From an uncultured Exiguobacterium sp. (GTDB taxonomy: Bacteria; Bacillota; Bacilli; Exiguobacteriales; Exiguobacteriaceae), in the NCBI GenBank assembly GCA_913775715.1, contig CAJYMC010000004.1:1-64000 (forward strand): DNA of 64,000 nucleotides, in the 5' to 3' direction. How positions within the stretch are numbered: the first letter of the stretch is position 1; every line of letters starts with the position of its first letter. Shown here piece by piece: positions 1 to 7,819 of the stretch. The translations under genes and the position numbers were made by a program. Below the pieces are notes generated by a model that saw only the letters and a list, made by a program, of their open reading frames with translations, was not told the DNA's origin and made no database searches.

Positions 1-142
1 TCCATAAAGTGTTTGACTTGCTCGTTGTGTGACCGAAGTCACGATTGACGAAGCTTGCGCTTCATTCATGTTTGTATTCCGTAGAATACGATTTTTGCCT
101 CATCGTTCAGTTTTCAAAGTTCGTCATTGTTTGTTTTGAAAA
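1..142 (-). other. Pre-16S rRNA leader (transcribed spacer)
   Basis: Read on the minus strand this stretch follows the tRNA-Ile gene and ends at the window edge in TTTATGGA, the usual start of a Bacillales 16S gene just before GAGTTTGATCC. It holds three compact hairpins with tetraloops (29-42, 50-63, 74-89) and the CTTTGAAAACTGAACGATG motif common in Firmicute rRNA spacers. The 16S gene itself is outside the window, so its presence is inferred. Confidence 0.65.
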
Positions 143-219
<77 letters not shown>

Positions 220-237
220 GTCAAAGCAAACAAAATA

Positions 238-314
238 TGGTGCACCCTGAGAGATTCGAACTCCCGACCCCTTGATTCGTAGTCAAGTACTCTATCCAGC
301 TGAGCTAAGGGTGC
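238..314 (-). tRNA. tRNA-Arg (ACG)
   Basis: Cloverleaf with acceptor GCACCCT/AGGGTGC, anticodon ACG (A34 is normally edited to inosine) and encoded CCA. Confidence 0.96.
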
Positions 315-318
315 GATA

Positions 319-405
319 TGGTGCGGTCGAGAGGACTTGAACCTCCACGATGTTGCCACCACTAGGCCCTCAACCTAGCGCGTCTACCGATTCCGCCACG
401 ACCGC
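319..405 (-). tRNA. tRNA-Leu (GAG)
   Basis: An 87-nt class II tRNA with a long variable arm, anticodon stem CTAGG/CCTAG around TTGAGGG, so anticodon GAG; CCA is encoded. Confidence 0.95.
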
Positions 406-422
406 AAATATGAAATTAAAAA

Positions 423-498
423 TGGTGTGTCATGCAGGATTCGAACCTGCGACCCTCTGATTAAAAGTCAGATGCTCTACCAACTGAGCTAATGACAC
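423..498 (-). tRNA. tRNA-Lys (TTT)
   Basis: Acceptor GTGTCAT/ATGACAC, anticodon TTT in the loop CTTTTAA, CCA encoded. Confidence 0.96.
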
Positions 499-505
499 AT
501 AGAAA

Positions 506-577
506 CTGGGCTGGAAGGGATCGAACCTTCGCGTGCTGGAATCAAAATCCAGTGCCTTACCACTTGGCTACAGCCCA
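506..577 (-). tRNA. tRNA-Gln (TTG)
   Basis: Acceptor TGGGCTG/CAGCCCA and anticodon TTG (loop TTTTGAT). It is the only tRNA of the ten here without an encoded CCA: the discriminator G is followed by TTT, so CCA must be added by the nucleotidyltransferase. Confidence 0.95.
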
Positions 578-581
578 AAAA

Positions 582-657
582 TGGCGGTCCTGACGGGATT
601 CGAACCCGCGATCTCCTGCGTGACAGGCAGGCATGTTAACCGCTACACCACAGGACC
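582..657 (-). tRNA. tRNA-Asp (GTC)
   Basis: Acceptor GGTCCTG/CAGGACC, anticodon GTC in loop CTGTCAC, CCA encoded. Confidence 0.96.
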
Positions 658-691
658 GCAATTTGAAATTGTAAACAACTCTTTAAAAAAA

Positions 692-767
692 TGGTGGAGG
701 ATGACGGGATCGAACCGCCGACCCCCTGCTTGTAAGGCAGGTGCTCTCCCAGCTGAGCTAATCCTCC
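692..767 (-). tRNA. tRNA-Val (TAC)
   Basis: Acceptor GGAGGAT/ATCCTCC, anticodon TAC in loop CTTACAA, CCA encoded. Confidence 0.96.
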
Positions 768-770
768 ATA

Positions 771-845
771 TGGTGACCCGTACGGGATTCGAACCCGTGA
801 TACCGCCGAGAAAGGGCGGTGTCTTAACCGCTTGACCAACGGGCC
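771..845 (-). tRNA. tRNA-Glu (TTC)
   Basis: Acceptor GGCCCGT pairs with ACGGGTC (one G-U pair), anticodon TTC in loop CTTTCTC, CCA encoded. Confidence 0.96.
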
Positions 846-894
846 ATATCGTAACTAATAATTATTCTCAAGAAACATTTTCACATAAGAGGTC

Positions 895-986
895 TGGCGG
901 AGATGGAGGGATTCGAACCCTCGCACCAGTTTCCCGGCCTACACCCTTAGCAGGGGCGCCCCTTATAGCCACTTGGGTACATCTCC
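895..986 (-). tRNA. tRNA-Ser (GCT)
   Basis: A 92-nt class II tRNA with a long variable arm, acceptor GGAGATG, anticodon GCT in loop CTGCTAA, CCA encoded. Confidence 0.95.
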
Positions 987-993
987 AAAAGAA

Positions 994-1068
994 TGGCTCC
1001 GCAAGTAGGATTTGAACCTACGACCTACCGGTTAACAGCCGGTTGCTCTACCGCTGAGCTATTGCGGA
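994..1068 (-). tRNA. tRNA-Asn (GTT)
   Basis: Acceptor TCCGCAA/TTGCGGA, anticodon GTT in loop CTGTTAA, CCA encoded. It is the promoter-proximal tRNA of the cluster. Confidence 0.96.
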
Positions 1069-1097
1069 ACGTTACGTTCTATTCGGAACACTTTTAT

Positions 1098-1126
1098 ATA
1101 GTAGCAACTTTTTTTCTTTCCGTCAA
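1098..1126 (-). promoter_or_regulatory. Sigma-A promoter of the tRNA (rRNA) cluster
   Basis: TTGACG (-35, 1121-1126) and TACTAT (-10, 1098-1103) are separated by 17 bp, with A/T-rich sequence upstream resembling an UP element. It reads into tRNA-Asn and presumably through to the 16S gene beyond the left edge. The rest of 1069-1217 holds no gene and no clean terminator for sprT. Confidence 0.8.
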
Positions 1127-1217
1127 TGCTTTTTTAAAAAAGTTTTTAGCGACGATAAGTTGTTTAGTTGCTGTCGTTTTGACGACTTCTATAATTTATC
1201 ATGCTCCGAAATGAACG

Positions 1218-1658
1218 TCAACTACTTTTGTAAAAAATCTTTCCACGACATCGACCACATCGATATCTTTCCGTATTCATGCGTCTTTTCCTTCTATATA
1301 ATGTGCTGCATTTCTCACATTCATAAAGATAGGATTTTTTTTCGTCTTCTTGTCTTCTCGGACTGTATCGAAGCCCACCGTAGCGCTCTAACCATTCCTT
1401 GAAGTCTTGATCTTGATGACGGTGCCCCATTCCTGCTAGATGTAAATGGTAGTGACACAGTTCATGAATCACGATTCCGCAGAAGACTTTCATGTCGTCG
1501 ATATATCGTTTATTGAAGTCTAAATGATGATCGCCTAAGAAATAGCGACCACCTGTCGTCTTCAGCCGTGGATTAAAATAAGCTTCATGTCGAAACGGTA
1601 AGGAAAATACGTCGAGCGAAAGTTGCTCGACGTATCGATGTAATTGTTCATTCGTCAT
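1218..1658 (-). CDS. SprT-like zinc metalloprotease family protein
   Basis: A 146-residue SprT-like protein. The HELCH motif at about residues 65-69 is the HExxH zinc site of the SprT domain, and the C-terminus carries two CxxC pairs that would form a zinc ribbon. Families of this kind are linked to proteolysis of DNA-protein crosslinks, but the short bacterial members are poorly studied, so substrate is unknown. The ATG overlaps the tex stop (ATGA, 1655-1658), so it is translationally coupled to tex. The tex-sprT pairing is also seen in Bacillus next to the sigB region. Confidence 0.88.
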   Translation of the reverse strand: MTNEQLHRYVEQLSLDVFSLPFRHEAYFNPRLKTTGGRYFLGDHHLDFNKRYIDDMKVFCGIVIHELCHYHLHLAGMGHRHQDQDFKEWLERYGGLRYSPRRQEDEKKSYLYECEKCSTLYRRKRRMNTERYRCGRCRGKIFYKSS

Positions 1659-3775
1659 TTCGGCGGAACCAGTGTCAAACCAATGCGCCCCCGCTCTGGT
1701 TCAACATTCGTCACCCATACCGTCACGATATCCCCGACCGCAACGACATCAAGTGGATGTTTGACACGTTTACGACTAAGCTTCGAGATATGAATCAATC
1801 CATTTTCTTTCACTCCGATATCAACGAACGCACCAAAATCAAGAACATTCCGGACCGTCCCTTGGAACTCCATCCCGACTTGGATCATATCCATTGATAA
1901 AACATCTTGGCGGAGCAACGGTTTATCGAGTGCTTCCCGTGGGTCACGACCCGGACGTTGTAACGCTTCGACGATGTCACGCAGGGTCGGTTCTCCGATC
2001 TCGAGTGTCTGTGCTATCTCCGGTAATGACAATGTAGACAATTGTTCCCGTACCGCATCCGTTCCAACTTGATCCAGCGTTAAGTCTAGTGTCTTAAATA
2101 ACTTCTCGACTGTTTTATATTGTTCCGGATGAATCGGCGTCCGGTCGAGCGGATGTGTACCTTCTAGAATTCGCAGGAATCCTGCAGCCTGTTCATATGC
2201 CTTTGCACCAAGACGAGGAACTTTCAATAATTCCTGACGTGTCTTGAACGTCCCAAGTTCCGAGCGGCGTTCGACGATTTTTTTCGCAGTCGCCTTCGTG
2301 ATTCCTGCGACGTAACTCAAAAGCGGTTCTGACGCTGTATTAACATCGACTCCGACTTGGTTGACGACCGTCTCGACGACGAAATCAAGTGTCTCCTTCA
2401 GTTTCGTTTGCGAGACATCATGTTGATATTGACCGACTCCGACAGACTGCGGGTCGACTTTGACAAGTTCAGCGAGTGGATCCTGCAGGCGACGTGCAAT
2501 CGAAATCGCGGATCGTTGTTCAACCTGAAGCTCCGGGAACTCGGTCCGGGCAATCTCTGAAGCGGAATAAATACTCGCCCCTGCCTCGTCGACGATCGTA
2601 AAGGCGATATCTGTTTGCCCCTTCATCCAGTCCGCAACGAATGCTTCTGTTTCCCGTGAAGCTGTACCATTACCAATCGCAATCAACTCGATCCCATATG
2701 TATTGACGAGCTGCGAAAGGGTTTGGCGTGCTTCTTTTGCTTTTTGCTCTGACATCGTCACGTAAATGACGCCGACTTCCTTCATCTCACCTGTCGGATC
2801 GATGACCGCCCACTTACACCCTGTCCGGTAAGCCGGATCTAGCCCAAGCATGACTTTCCCTTTCATCGGTGGCTGCATGTAGAGTTGGCGTAGGTTCTTA
2901 CCAAAGACGTCAATCGCTTGGAGCTCTGCCTTTTCCGTCAGTTCATTTCGAATTTCCCGTTCGATGGCAGGGAAGACGGATTTTTTATAGCCCATCGTAA
3001 TCGCCGCTTCGACGATATCACGTTTCTTTGGCGCCAGTTGTGCGTAGGAACGAAGCAATGTTGGTAAAACCTGTTGTTCCTCTAACACGACTTTCACAGA
3101 GACGATTTTCAATGCTTCCGCACGGTTGATCGCAAGAATCCGGTGCGGAACGATCTGTTGAATCCGCTCACTGTAGGCATAATACTGTGCAAATACACCT
3201 TTTTCATCGACTGCATCCTTTTTCTGTTTCGTGACGATTTCTGCTGAACGGCGCATTTGCTTACGAATGAACTCACGCACCGTCGCTTGTTCGCCCCACT
3301 CCTCGGCAATGATCGATTGTGCCCCGGTTAGGGCTTCTTCCGGATCCAGCCCATTGCTCAAGCGATGGAATGTCGCTTCATCATAAGCAGACTTGTCGCG
3401 GAACCAGTCAGCAAGTGGTGCAAGCCCTGCTTCCCGTGCAATTTCTGCCTTTGTCCGACGTTTTGGTCGAAACGGTAAATAGATATCTTCGACTTGTTGT
3501 AACGTCGTCGCTTCTTCGAGCGTTCGACGGAGTTCCGGCGTCAATGCACCTTGCTCCTCGATTTTTTCAAGGACGTCACTCCGTCTACTTTCAAGTTGTG
3601 TTAATTGTTTATGTCGATCGAGGATCGCTTTGATCGCGACCTCATCGAGTTCACCTGTCTGTTCTTTTCGGTAACGGGCGATGAACGGAATCGTACCGCC
3701 TTCTTCCGTCAATTGTAGGACTGCCTTTACTTGCGCAGGACGTACATTCAATTCACTTGCGATTCTCTTTTCCAT
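1655..3775 (-). CDS. tex: Tex family RNA-binding transcription accessory protein
   Basis: A 706-residue protein with the Tex order of domains: N-terminal helical part, YqgF/RNase H-like fold (about 315-460), helix-hairpin-helix region (about 490-560) and a C-terminal S1 RNA-binding domain (about 635-705). Tex binds nucleic acid and affects transcription and stress tolerance. I take ATG at 3775 as start because AGAGGTG sits 6 nt ahead; an in-frame GTG at 3784 lacks a spaced ribosome site. It lies downstream of sigB, separated by a terminator, and is coupled to sprT by a 4-nt overlap. Confidence 0.95.
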   Translation of the reverse strand: MEKRIASELNVRPAQVKAVLQLTEEGGTIPFIARYRKEQTGELDEVAIKAILDRHKQLTQLESRRSDVLEKIEEQGALTPELRRTLEEATTLQQVEDIYLPFRPKRRTKAEIAREAGLAPLADWFRDKSAYDEATFHRLSNGLDPEEALTGAQSIIAEEWGEQATVREFIRKQMRRSAEIVTKQKKDAVDEKGVFAQYYAYSERIQQIVPHRILAINRAEALKIVSVKVVLEEQQVLPTLLRSYAQLAPKKRDIVEAAITMGYKKSVFPAIEREIRNELTEKAELQAIDVFGKNLRQLYMQPPMKGKVMLGLDPAYRTGCKWAVIDPTGEMKEVGVIYVTMSEQKAKEARQTLSQLVNTYGIELIAIGNGTASRETEAFVADWMKGQTDIAFTIVDEAGASIYSASEIARTEFPELQVEQRSAISIARRLQDPLAELVKVDPQSVGVGQYQHDVSQTKLKETLDFVVETVVNQVGVDVNTASEPLLSYVAGITKATAKKIVERRSELGTFKTRQELLKVPRLGAKAYEQAAGFLRILEGTHPLDRTPIHPEQYKTVEKLFKTLDLTLDQVGTDAVREQLSTLSLPEIAQTLEIGEPTLRDIVEALQRPGRDPREALDKPLLRQDVLSMDMIQVGMEFQGTVRNVLDFGAFVDIGVKENGLIHISKLSRKRVKHPLDVVAVGDIVTVWVTNVEPERGRIGLTLVPPK

Positions 3776-3818
3776 CTGCTTCACCTCTCATTCATTATAC
3801 CGAAGAACGCATGGAAAA

Positions 3819-3848
3819 GAAAAAAGACTGACACGAGGTCAGTCTTTT
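3819..3848 (-). terminator. Intrinsic terminator after sigB
   Basis: AAAAGACTGAC/GTCAGTCTTTT forms an 11-bp hairpin followed by a T run on the minus strand. It overlaps the last codons of sigB, so the coding end is built into the hairpin. Confidence 0.85.
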
Positions 3849-4636
3849 GAGAATACTTCATTTGGTTCGACTTTGATTGCTTCACGTAACTTCTGTAAAG
3901 CGCGTCGTTGGAGACGGGAAACGTGCATTTGTGAAATGCCGAGTAGTTCGCCCGTTTCTTTTTGACTCATATTGCGGTAGTAGGCACATTCGAGAATCGA
4001 ACGCTCGCGGTCCGTTAAGACAGCAAATGCCTTTTCAAGAATCAAACGCTGATCAACGGAGTCGTAGCCGTTTTCTTGATTCCCGACGAGGTCGAGTAAC
4101 GTAACGGTACTACCTTCCTGATCTGCCTCAATTGAGCTATCGACAGATAACGCTTGATAACTCTTACCCATCTCAAGTGTTTCGAGGACTTCCTCTTCCG
4201 ATACTTCAAGACGCGCAGCAATCTCATCGATACGCGGAGAACGTTGCAACTCCGTCGTCAATTCCTCGACTGCCTTCTTGATTTTCGGTCCAAGTTCCTT
4301 GATGCGACGTGGAACATGAACGCTCCATGTCTTATCGCGGATGAAACGTTTGATTTCACCGATGATCGTTGGTACAGCAAACGATTCAAAACTGCGACCG
4401 AATTCCTTATCGAATCGACGAAGCGCCGCGAGTAACCCAATCATGCCGACCTGAACGAGGTCGTCATGAATCGGTCGACCCCGCGAGAACTTCCGGGCCA
4501 AAGCTTCTACCAAGTCTGAATAACGCTCGAGTAATGCTGCATGCACTTCCTCATCTTGGTCGTCCTGCTGATACAAATCAATCAGTCGAAGTACTTCATC
4601 ATCACTGTGATGGCGTTGTTGAGACTTTGCTGGCAC
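3839..4636 (-). CDS. sigB: RNA polymerase sigma-B (general stress sigma factor)
   Basis: A 265-residue sigma-70 family protein with regions 2, 3 and 4. The stretch RFIRDKTWSVHVPRRIKELG and the motif GISQMHVSRLQR are those of SigB. It should direct RNA polymerase to general stress promoters. GTG at 4636 is preferred because GAGGTGG lies 6 nt upstream; ATG at 4651 would add five residues but has a poor ribosome site. It overlaps rsbW by about 35 nt, as expected for a co-translated switch operon. No rsbX follows; a terminator and tex come next. Confidence 0.95.
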   Translation of the reverse strand: MPAKSQQRHHSDDEVLRLIDLYQQDDQDEEVHAALLERYSDLVEALARKFSRGRPIHDDLVQVGMIGLLAALRRFDKEFGRSFESFAVPTIIGEIKRFIRDKTWSVHVPRRIKELGPKIKKAVEELTTELQRSPRIDEIAARLEVSEEEVLETLEMGKSYQALSVDSSIEADQEGSTVTLLDLVGNQENGYDSVDQRLILEKAFAVLTDRERSILECAYYRNMSQKETGELLGISQMHVSRLQRRALQKLREAIKVEPNEVFSKD

Positions 4637-5084
4637 TTTGACCCACCTCATCTCTATTCATATATTTTGTCATATGGACAGTGACGCCGTTCGCTTTCTC
4701 GATCGTTACTTGATCCATCAATGCTTCGATCATCAAGATACCGAGTCCTCCTTCGTGCAAGGAGTCGAGATCGTGTGCATCCGTAATCGGTTCGCTTTGG
4801 CGTTTGACCTCATCTTTATCGAATGTAATGCCGTTGTCCTTGACGATGATTTCAAGACGATCATCCGGATAGACATTACATGTCAACGCGATACTACCAT
4901 CTTCTTTTCCTTCGTACGCATGTTGAACGGCGTTCGCACATGCTTCTGAGACAGCAATTTTGATATCTTCAATGTCATCGTACGTATATCCCATTCGGTT
5001 CGCGACGCCTGAAACCGTCAAACGGGCGATGGCTACATATTCCGGTTTTGCCGGTAATGTCATGTTCAGCTGTTCGTTCTTCAT
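4602..5084 (-). CDS. rsbW: Anti-sigma-B factor, serine-protein kinase RsbW
   Basis: A 160-residue GHKL-fold kinase with the N-box motif EACANAVQHAY and a DNG ATP-binding motif. RsbW holds SigB inactive and phosphorylates RsbV, releasing SigB when RsbV is dephosphorylated. The ATG overlaps the rsbV stop (5081-5084) and has AGAGGTGG upstream, and its 3' end overlaps sigB, keeping the three products in fixed ratio. Confidence 0.95.
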   Translation of the reverse strand: MKNEQLNMTLPAKPEYVAIARLTVSGVANRMGYTYDDIEDIKIAVSEACANAVQHAYEGKEDGSIALTCNVYPDDRLEIIVKDNGITFDKDEVKRQSEPITDAHDLDSLHEGGLGILMIEALMDQVTIEKANGVTVHMTKYMNRDEVGQSASKVSTTPSQ

Positions 5085-5407
5085 TGCGTTCCACCTCTTA
5101 CACCACTATCAATTGTAATGATGCTTGAAAGACCTGTGATTTCGAATAGACGACGGATGCGTTCAGAAACGCCAACGAGCGTGAACGATGTTCCGTTCTT
5201 TTTCGCTGCTTTGAGTGCACCGACGAACACGCCGAGACCAGTTGAATCCATATAGTGTACTTCATCCAAATGGACGATGACATCGTTCGTTTCGACTGCC
5301 GGGACTAATTCTTGGCGAAGCTTTGGTGCGGTATACGTATCAATCTCACCTGCGATATAAAGATGCGTCTGACCGTCTAGCTGCTCTGTTTTAATTGTTA
5401 AATCCAT
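5081..5407 (-). CDS. rsbV: Anti-anti-sigma factor RsbV
   Basis: A 108-residue STAS-domain protein. The phosphorylation site sits in the motif MDSTGLGVF (Ser about 55). When unphosphorylated it binds RsbW and frees SigB. ATG at 5407 has GGAGGA 9 nt upstream; an in-frame TTG at 5425 overlaps that ribosome site and is rejected. It is the first gene of rsbVW-sigB and has a SigB-like promoter about 90 nt upstream. No RsbU-type phosphatase gene precedes it. Confidence 0.95.
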   Translation of the reverse strand: MDLTIKTEQLDGQTHLYIAGEIDTYTAPKLRQELVPAVETNDVIVHLDEVHYMDSTGLGVFVGALKAAKKNGTSFTLVGVSERIRRLFEITGLSSIITIDSGVRGGTQ

Positions 5408-5496
5408 CTTCAAGTTCCTCCTCAAGGAAAATCTGTCTATGTGGTCTTGCTATTCATCCTACCTCATCCCTTTATAAAAAGGTCACTTGGGTATGT

Positions 5497-5521
5497 TTCC
5501 CCGTAAAGAAAACTTTAAAAC
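5497..5521 (-). promoter_or_regulatory. Candidate SigB-dependent promoter of rsbVW-sigB
   Basis: GTTTTA (5516-5521) and GGGGAA (5497-5502) are spaced by 13 bp on the minus strand, near the SigB consensus GTTTAA/GGGWAW. Autoregulation of this operon by SigB is standard in Bacillales. The rest of 5426-5601 shows no gene. Confidence 0.55.
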
Positions 5522-5601
5522 CCATTTTATAAAAAAAGAGGTCAAAAAAAGTCGTATACGCTAGTATCGACTCTTCTTGTGTTGCGCTTCTATGTAAGTG
5601 C

Positions 5602-5952
5602 CTAAAAATCAACCAAGCCTAAGCTGATTGCGACGGCACTATTTACTTTCATCATCGTATCTGGATCTAGATGTGTGACTTTATCCGTTAGACGGCGTTT
5701 ATCAATTGTACGGATTTGCTCAAGTAAGATGACCGAATCACGTTCTAATCCGTGTCGCTCTCGATATACTTCCACATGGGTCGGTAGTTTGGCTTTGTCG
5801 ATCTGTGCCGTGATCGCAGCCACGATGACTGTCGGGCTGAATCGGTTACCAATATCATTTTGTAGAACAAGCACGGGACGAACTCCCCCTTGTTCCGATC
5901 CGACCACAGGTGACAAATTTGCATAAAACACGTCGCCACGTTTGACTATCAA
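5602..5952 (-). CDS. mazF: MazF/EndoA-type endoribonuclease toxin
   Basis: A 116-residue MazF with the [19 protein letters not shown] signature. Arg25 and Thr48, the catalytic pair known from Bacillus EndoA, are both present, so the toxin should be an active sequence-specific mRNA interferase. It starts with TTG; its ribosome site GGGGTG lies inside the last codons of mazE (3-nt gap), making toxin translation depend on mazE translation. It sits between alr and rsbV as in Bacillus, but rsbR/S/T/U are missing from the interval. Confidence 0.95.
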   Translation of the reverse strand: MIVKRGDVFYANLSPVVGSEQGGVRPVLVLQNDIGNRFSPTVIVAAITAQIDKAKLPTHVEVYRERHGLERDSVILLEQIRTIDKRRLTDKVTHLDPDTMMKVNSAVAISLGLVDF

Positions 5953-5955
5953 AGC

Positions 5956-6180
5956 TTACACCCCGCTTACTTGACGTAGGAGTGAGAACTCCGCCTCCGT
6001 TTCAATCTGGAACATTTCGCCAACGATCGATAAATTGATTGCTGCCATTTCTTCGTAACCACGCTTCAATTCCTCACGTAGCTGACGCTTGCGTTCTTCG
6101 GTCGTATGGTTCGACTTCATCCCAATCGTCTCCTTCGCTACATTTCGCTCAACAAACTGCATTTCCCGTTGTTGGACCAA
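5956..6180 (-). CDS. mazE: MazE/EndoAI-type antitoxin with atypical N-terminus
   Basis: A 74-residue protein upstream of mazF. Its C-terminal half (ELKRGYEEMAAINLSIVGE and the ending LRQVSGV) matches the MazF-binding tail of Bacillus EndoAI. The N-terminal ribbon-helix-helix DNA-binding segment of EndoAI is not recognisable, and the frames upstream are closed by stops. The TTG at 6180 has GGAGGTG 8 nt upstream; an internal ATG at 6120 with AAGGAG 9 nt ahead would give an even shorter 54-residue product. Confidence 0.8.
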   Translation of the reverse strand: MVQQREMQFVERNVAKETIGMKSNHTTEERKRQLREELKRGYEEMAAINLSIVGEMFQIETEAEFSLLRQVSGV

Positions 6181-6319
6181 GATAATGGCACCTCCAGATT
6201 CACTGAAACCTTAACGAACGACTCACTTTCTACTTCAATATATCAGTCGAATTCAGAAAATACAATCAAAATTCAAACAAATAACATATTTTTGCCATCT
6301 TATTGATGTCTTGTACGAA

Positions 6320-7393
6320 TCATTGACGCGGCACGCGTTTCGAGAATTGGCAAAGAACTTCATAGTTGATCGTCCCGAGCCAATGGGCTGCTTCCTCGAT
6401 TGGTGCCCCTTCTCCAATCAGGATGACTTCCGTCCCGATCGGATATTCCCGTGGTAAACGAATCATGAGCCGGTCCATGCAGACTCGACCAACGATTTCA
6501 CACGGTAGACCGTCCACAATCAATGAATAGCCTTGGAACTTGCGTGACCAGCCATCCGCGTAACCGATCGGAACAGTACCGATCCATTCATCCGTCGGTG
6601 CCGTATAGGTTGCTCCATAACTGATCGTTTGACCGGGCTCGACTTGCTTGACCTGCATCAAACGACTTTTCAGTGAAAACGCTGGTTTCAAGAATTCATA
6701 ATGTCCTGCCATCTCATCGGACGGCATCGCCCCATATAATGCGATACCCACCCGAACGACGTTAAACGGTGCTTGTCCCGCTAAACGAATCGCTGCCGCA
6801 GAATTAGCGCAATGAATGTATCGAATGTCCGGTACATATGCGACATACGTTAAAAACGTCTCGAGCTGGTGTTCGAACAATCGGCTGTTTAGCTCGTCAG
6901 CGGTTGCGAAATGCGTATAGATACCTTCGAGTTCGACGAGATCATCATTACATTCAGTAAGAATTTGCTTCAACTCATCAACATGTTGCAGACCGAGTCG
7001 TCCCATTCCAGTATCGATCTTGATATGCAAACGGAGATGATCGATTTCAGTCAGATGACGTTTCGCCTCCCGGAGCCATTCAGCTGAAAAAACAGGAACG
7101 GCGACATCATAATTCGAAGCGACCGTCACATGTTCCGGTAGTAAAGCTTCAAGCATCAAAATCGGTGCTTGGATACCCGCTTCGCGCAACTCGATCGCTT
7201 CTTCAAGAAGTGCGACAGCGAGTAAGTCAGCCCCATTCTCAAGAGCAATCTCAGCAACTGTCACCGCCCCGTGACCATAGCCGTCCGCTTTAACGACTGC
7301 CATCACCTGTTGCTCGCCCATTCGTGTTTTAATTTCGCGTATATTATGTGCGATCGCTTCCCGATCGATTTCAATCCAAGTTGGTCGGTACAT
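6320..7393 (-). CDS. alr: Alanine racemase
   Basis: A 357-residue PLP-dependent racemase interconverting L- and D-alanine for peptidoglycan. Lys35 in AVVKADGYGHG is the PLP lysine and the segment SYGATYTAP lies in the C-terminal beta domain that supplies the catalytic tyrosine. It overlaps the end of acpS by 23 nt and precedes mazEF by about 140 nt of A/T-rich sequence. Confidence 0.96.
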   Translation of the reverse strand: MYRPTWIEIDREAIAHNIREIKTRMGEQQVMAVVKADGYGHGAVTVAEIALENGADLLAVALLEEAIELREAGIQAPILMLEALLPEHVTVASNYDVAVPVFSAEWLREAKRHLTEIDHLRLHIKIDTGMGRLGLQHVDELKQILTECNDDLVELEGIYTHFATADELNSRLFEHQLETFLTYVAYVPDIRYIHCANSAAAIRLAGQAPFNVVRVGIALYGAMPSDEMAGHYEFLKPAFSLKSRLMQVKQVEPGQTISYGATYTAPTDEWIGTVPIGYADGWSRKFQGYSLIVDGLPCEIVGRVCMDRLMIRLPREYPIGTEVILIGEGAPIEEAAHWLGTINYEVLCQFSKRVPRQ

Positions 7394-7751
7394 CCCATTC
7401 CCTCTTCTCTAATAAGACTTGCGCAGACGCGTAGTGCTCTGAATGCGTGATCGAGACATGGATGAAGCCATCGAATGGTCCGCTCATGATTGGTCGCCCC
7501 GTCTCGTTGTTTAAGACTTCAACATCCTGCCAGGTCACTTCTTTTCCAACACCGGTTCCGAATGCTTTGACGAACGCTTCCTTTGCAGCGAAGCGACCTG
7601 CCAAGTACTCGATTTTCCGGTGTCCCGAAAGCGATTGAAATCGCTCCTGCTCTGCCTGCGTCAAGATTCTACCCGCAAAACGTGGTTGCCGCTCAAGCGT
7701 TTGCTCGATTCGATTCAGTTCCACCAAATCGATTCCAATTCCATAAATCAT
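7371..7751 (-). CDS. acpS: Holo-[acyl-carrier-protein] synthase
   Basis: A 126-residue 4'-phosphopantetheinyl transferase that activates acyl carrier protein. The opening MIYGIGIDLVELNRIE and the FAAKEAFVKAFGTG motif hold the Mg/CoA-binding Asp and Glu. ATG at 7751 has GGAGG 8 nt upstream; a longer reading frame to 7790 adds residues not found in the family. It overlaps alr. Confidence 0.95.
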   Translation of the reverse strand: MIYGIGIDLVELNRIEQTLERQPRFAGRILTQAEQERFQSLSGHRKIEYLAGRFAAKEAFVKAFGTGVGKEVTWQDVEVLNNETGRPIMSGPFDGFIHVSITHSEHYASAQVLLEKREWDVPTNLD

Positions 7752-7819
7752 CCGAGACGCCTCCACAGTTCTATTCTTCGCCATCTTCATATAGAATGAA
7801 GATGAAGCGAGGTGTTGTC

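Noticed and set aside
533-1214. Open frames on the plus strand across the tRNA genes
   Set aside because: They are antisense to complete tRNA cloverleaves and their translations contain the repetitive GFEP/TGSNRRP patterns typical of tRNA antisense.
1127-1217. Terminator for sprT
   Set aside because: Only a 5-bp hairpin (GTCGT/ACGAC) without a T run is visible.
7583-7819. Longer N-terminus for the rhomboid protein
   Set aside because: The extension is antisense to acpS and the AGGTG site points to ATG at 7820.
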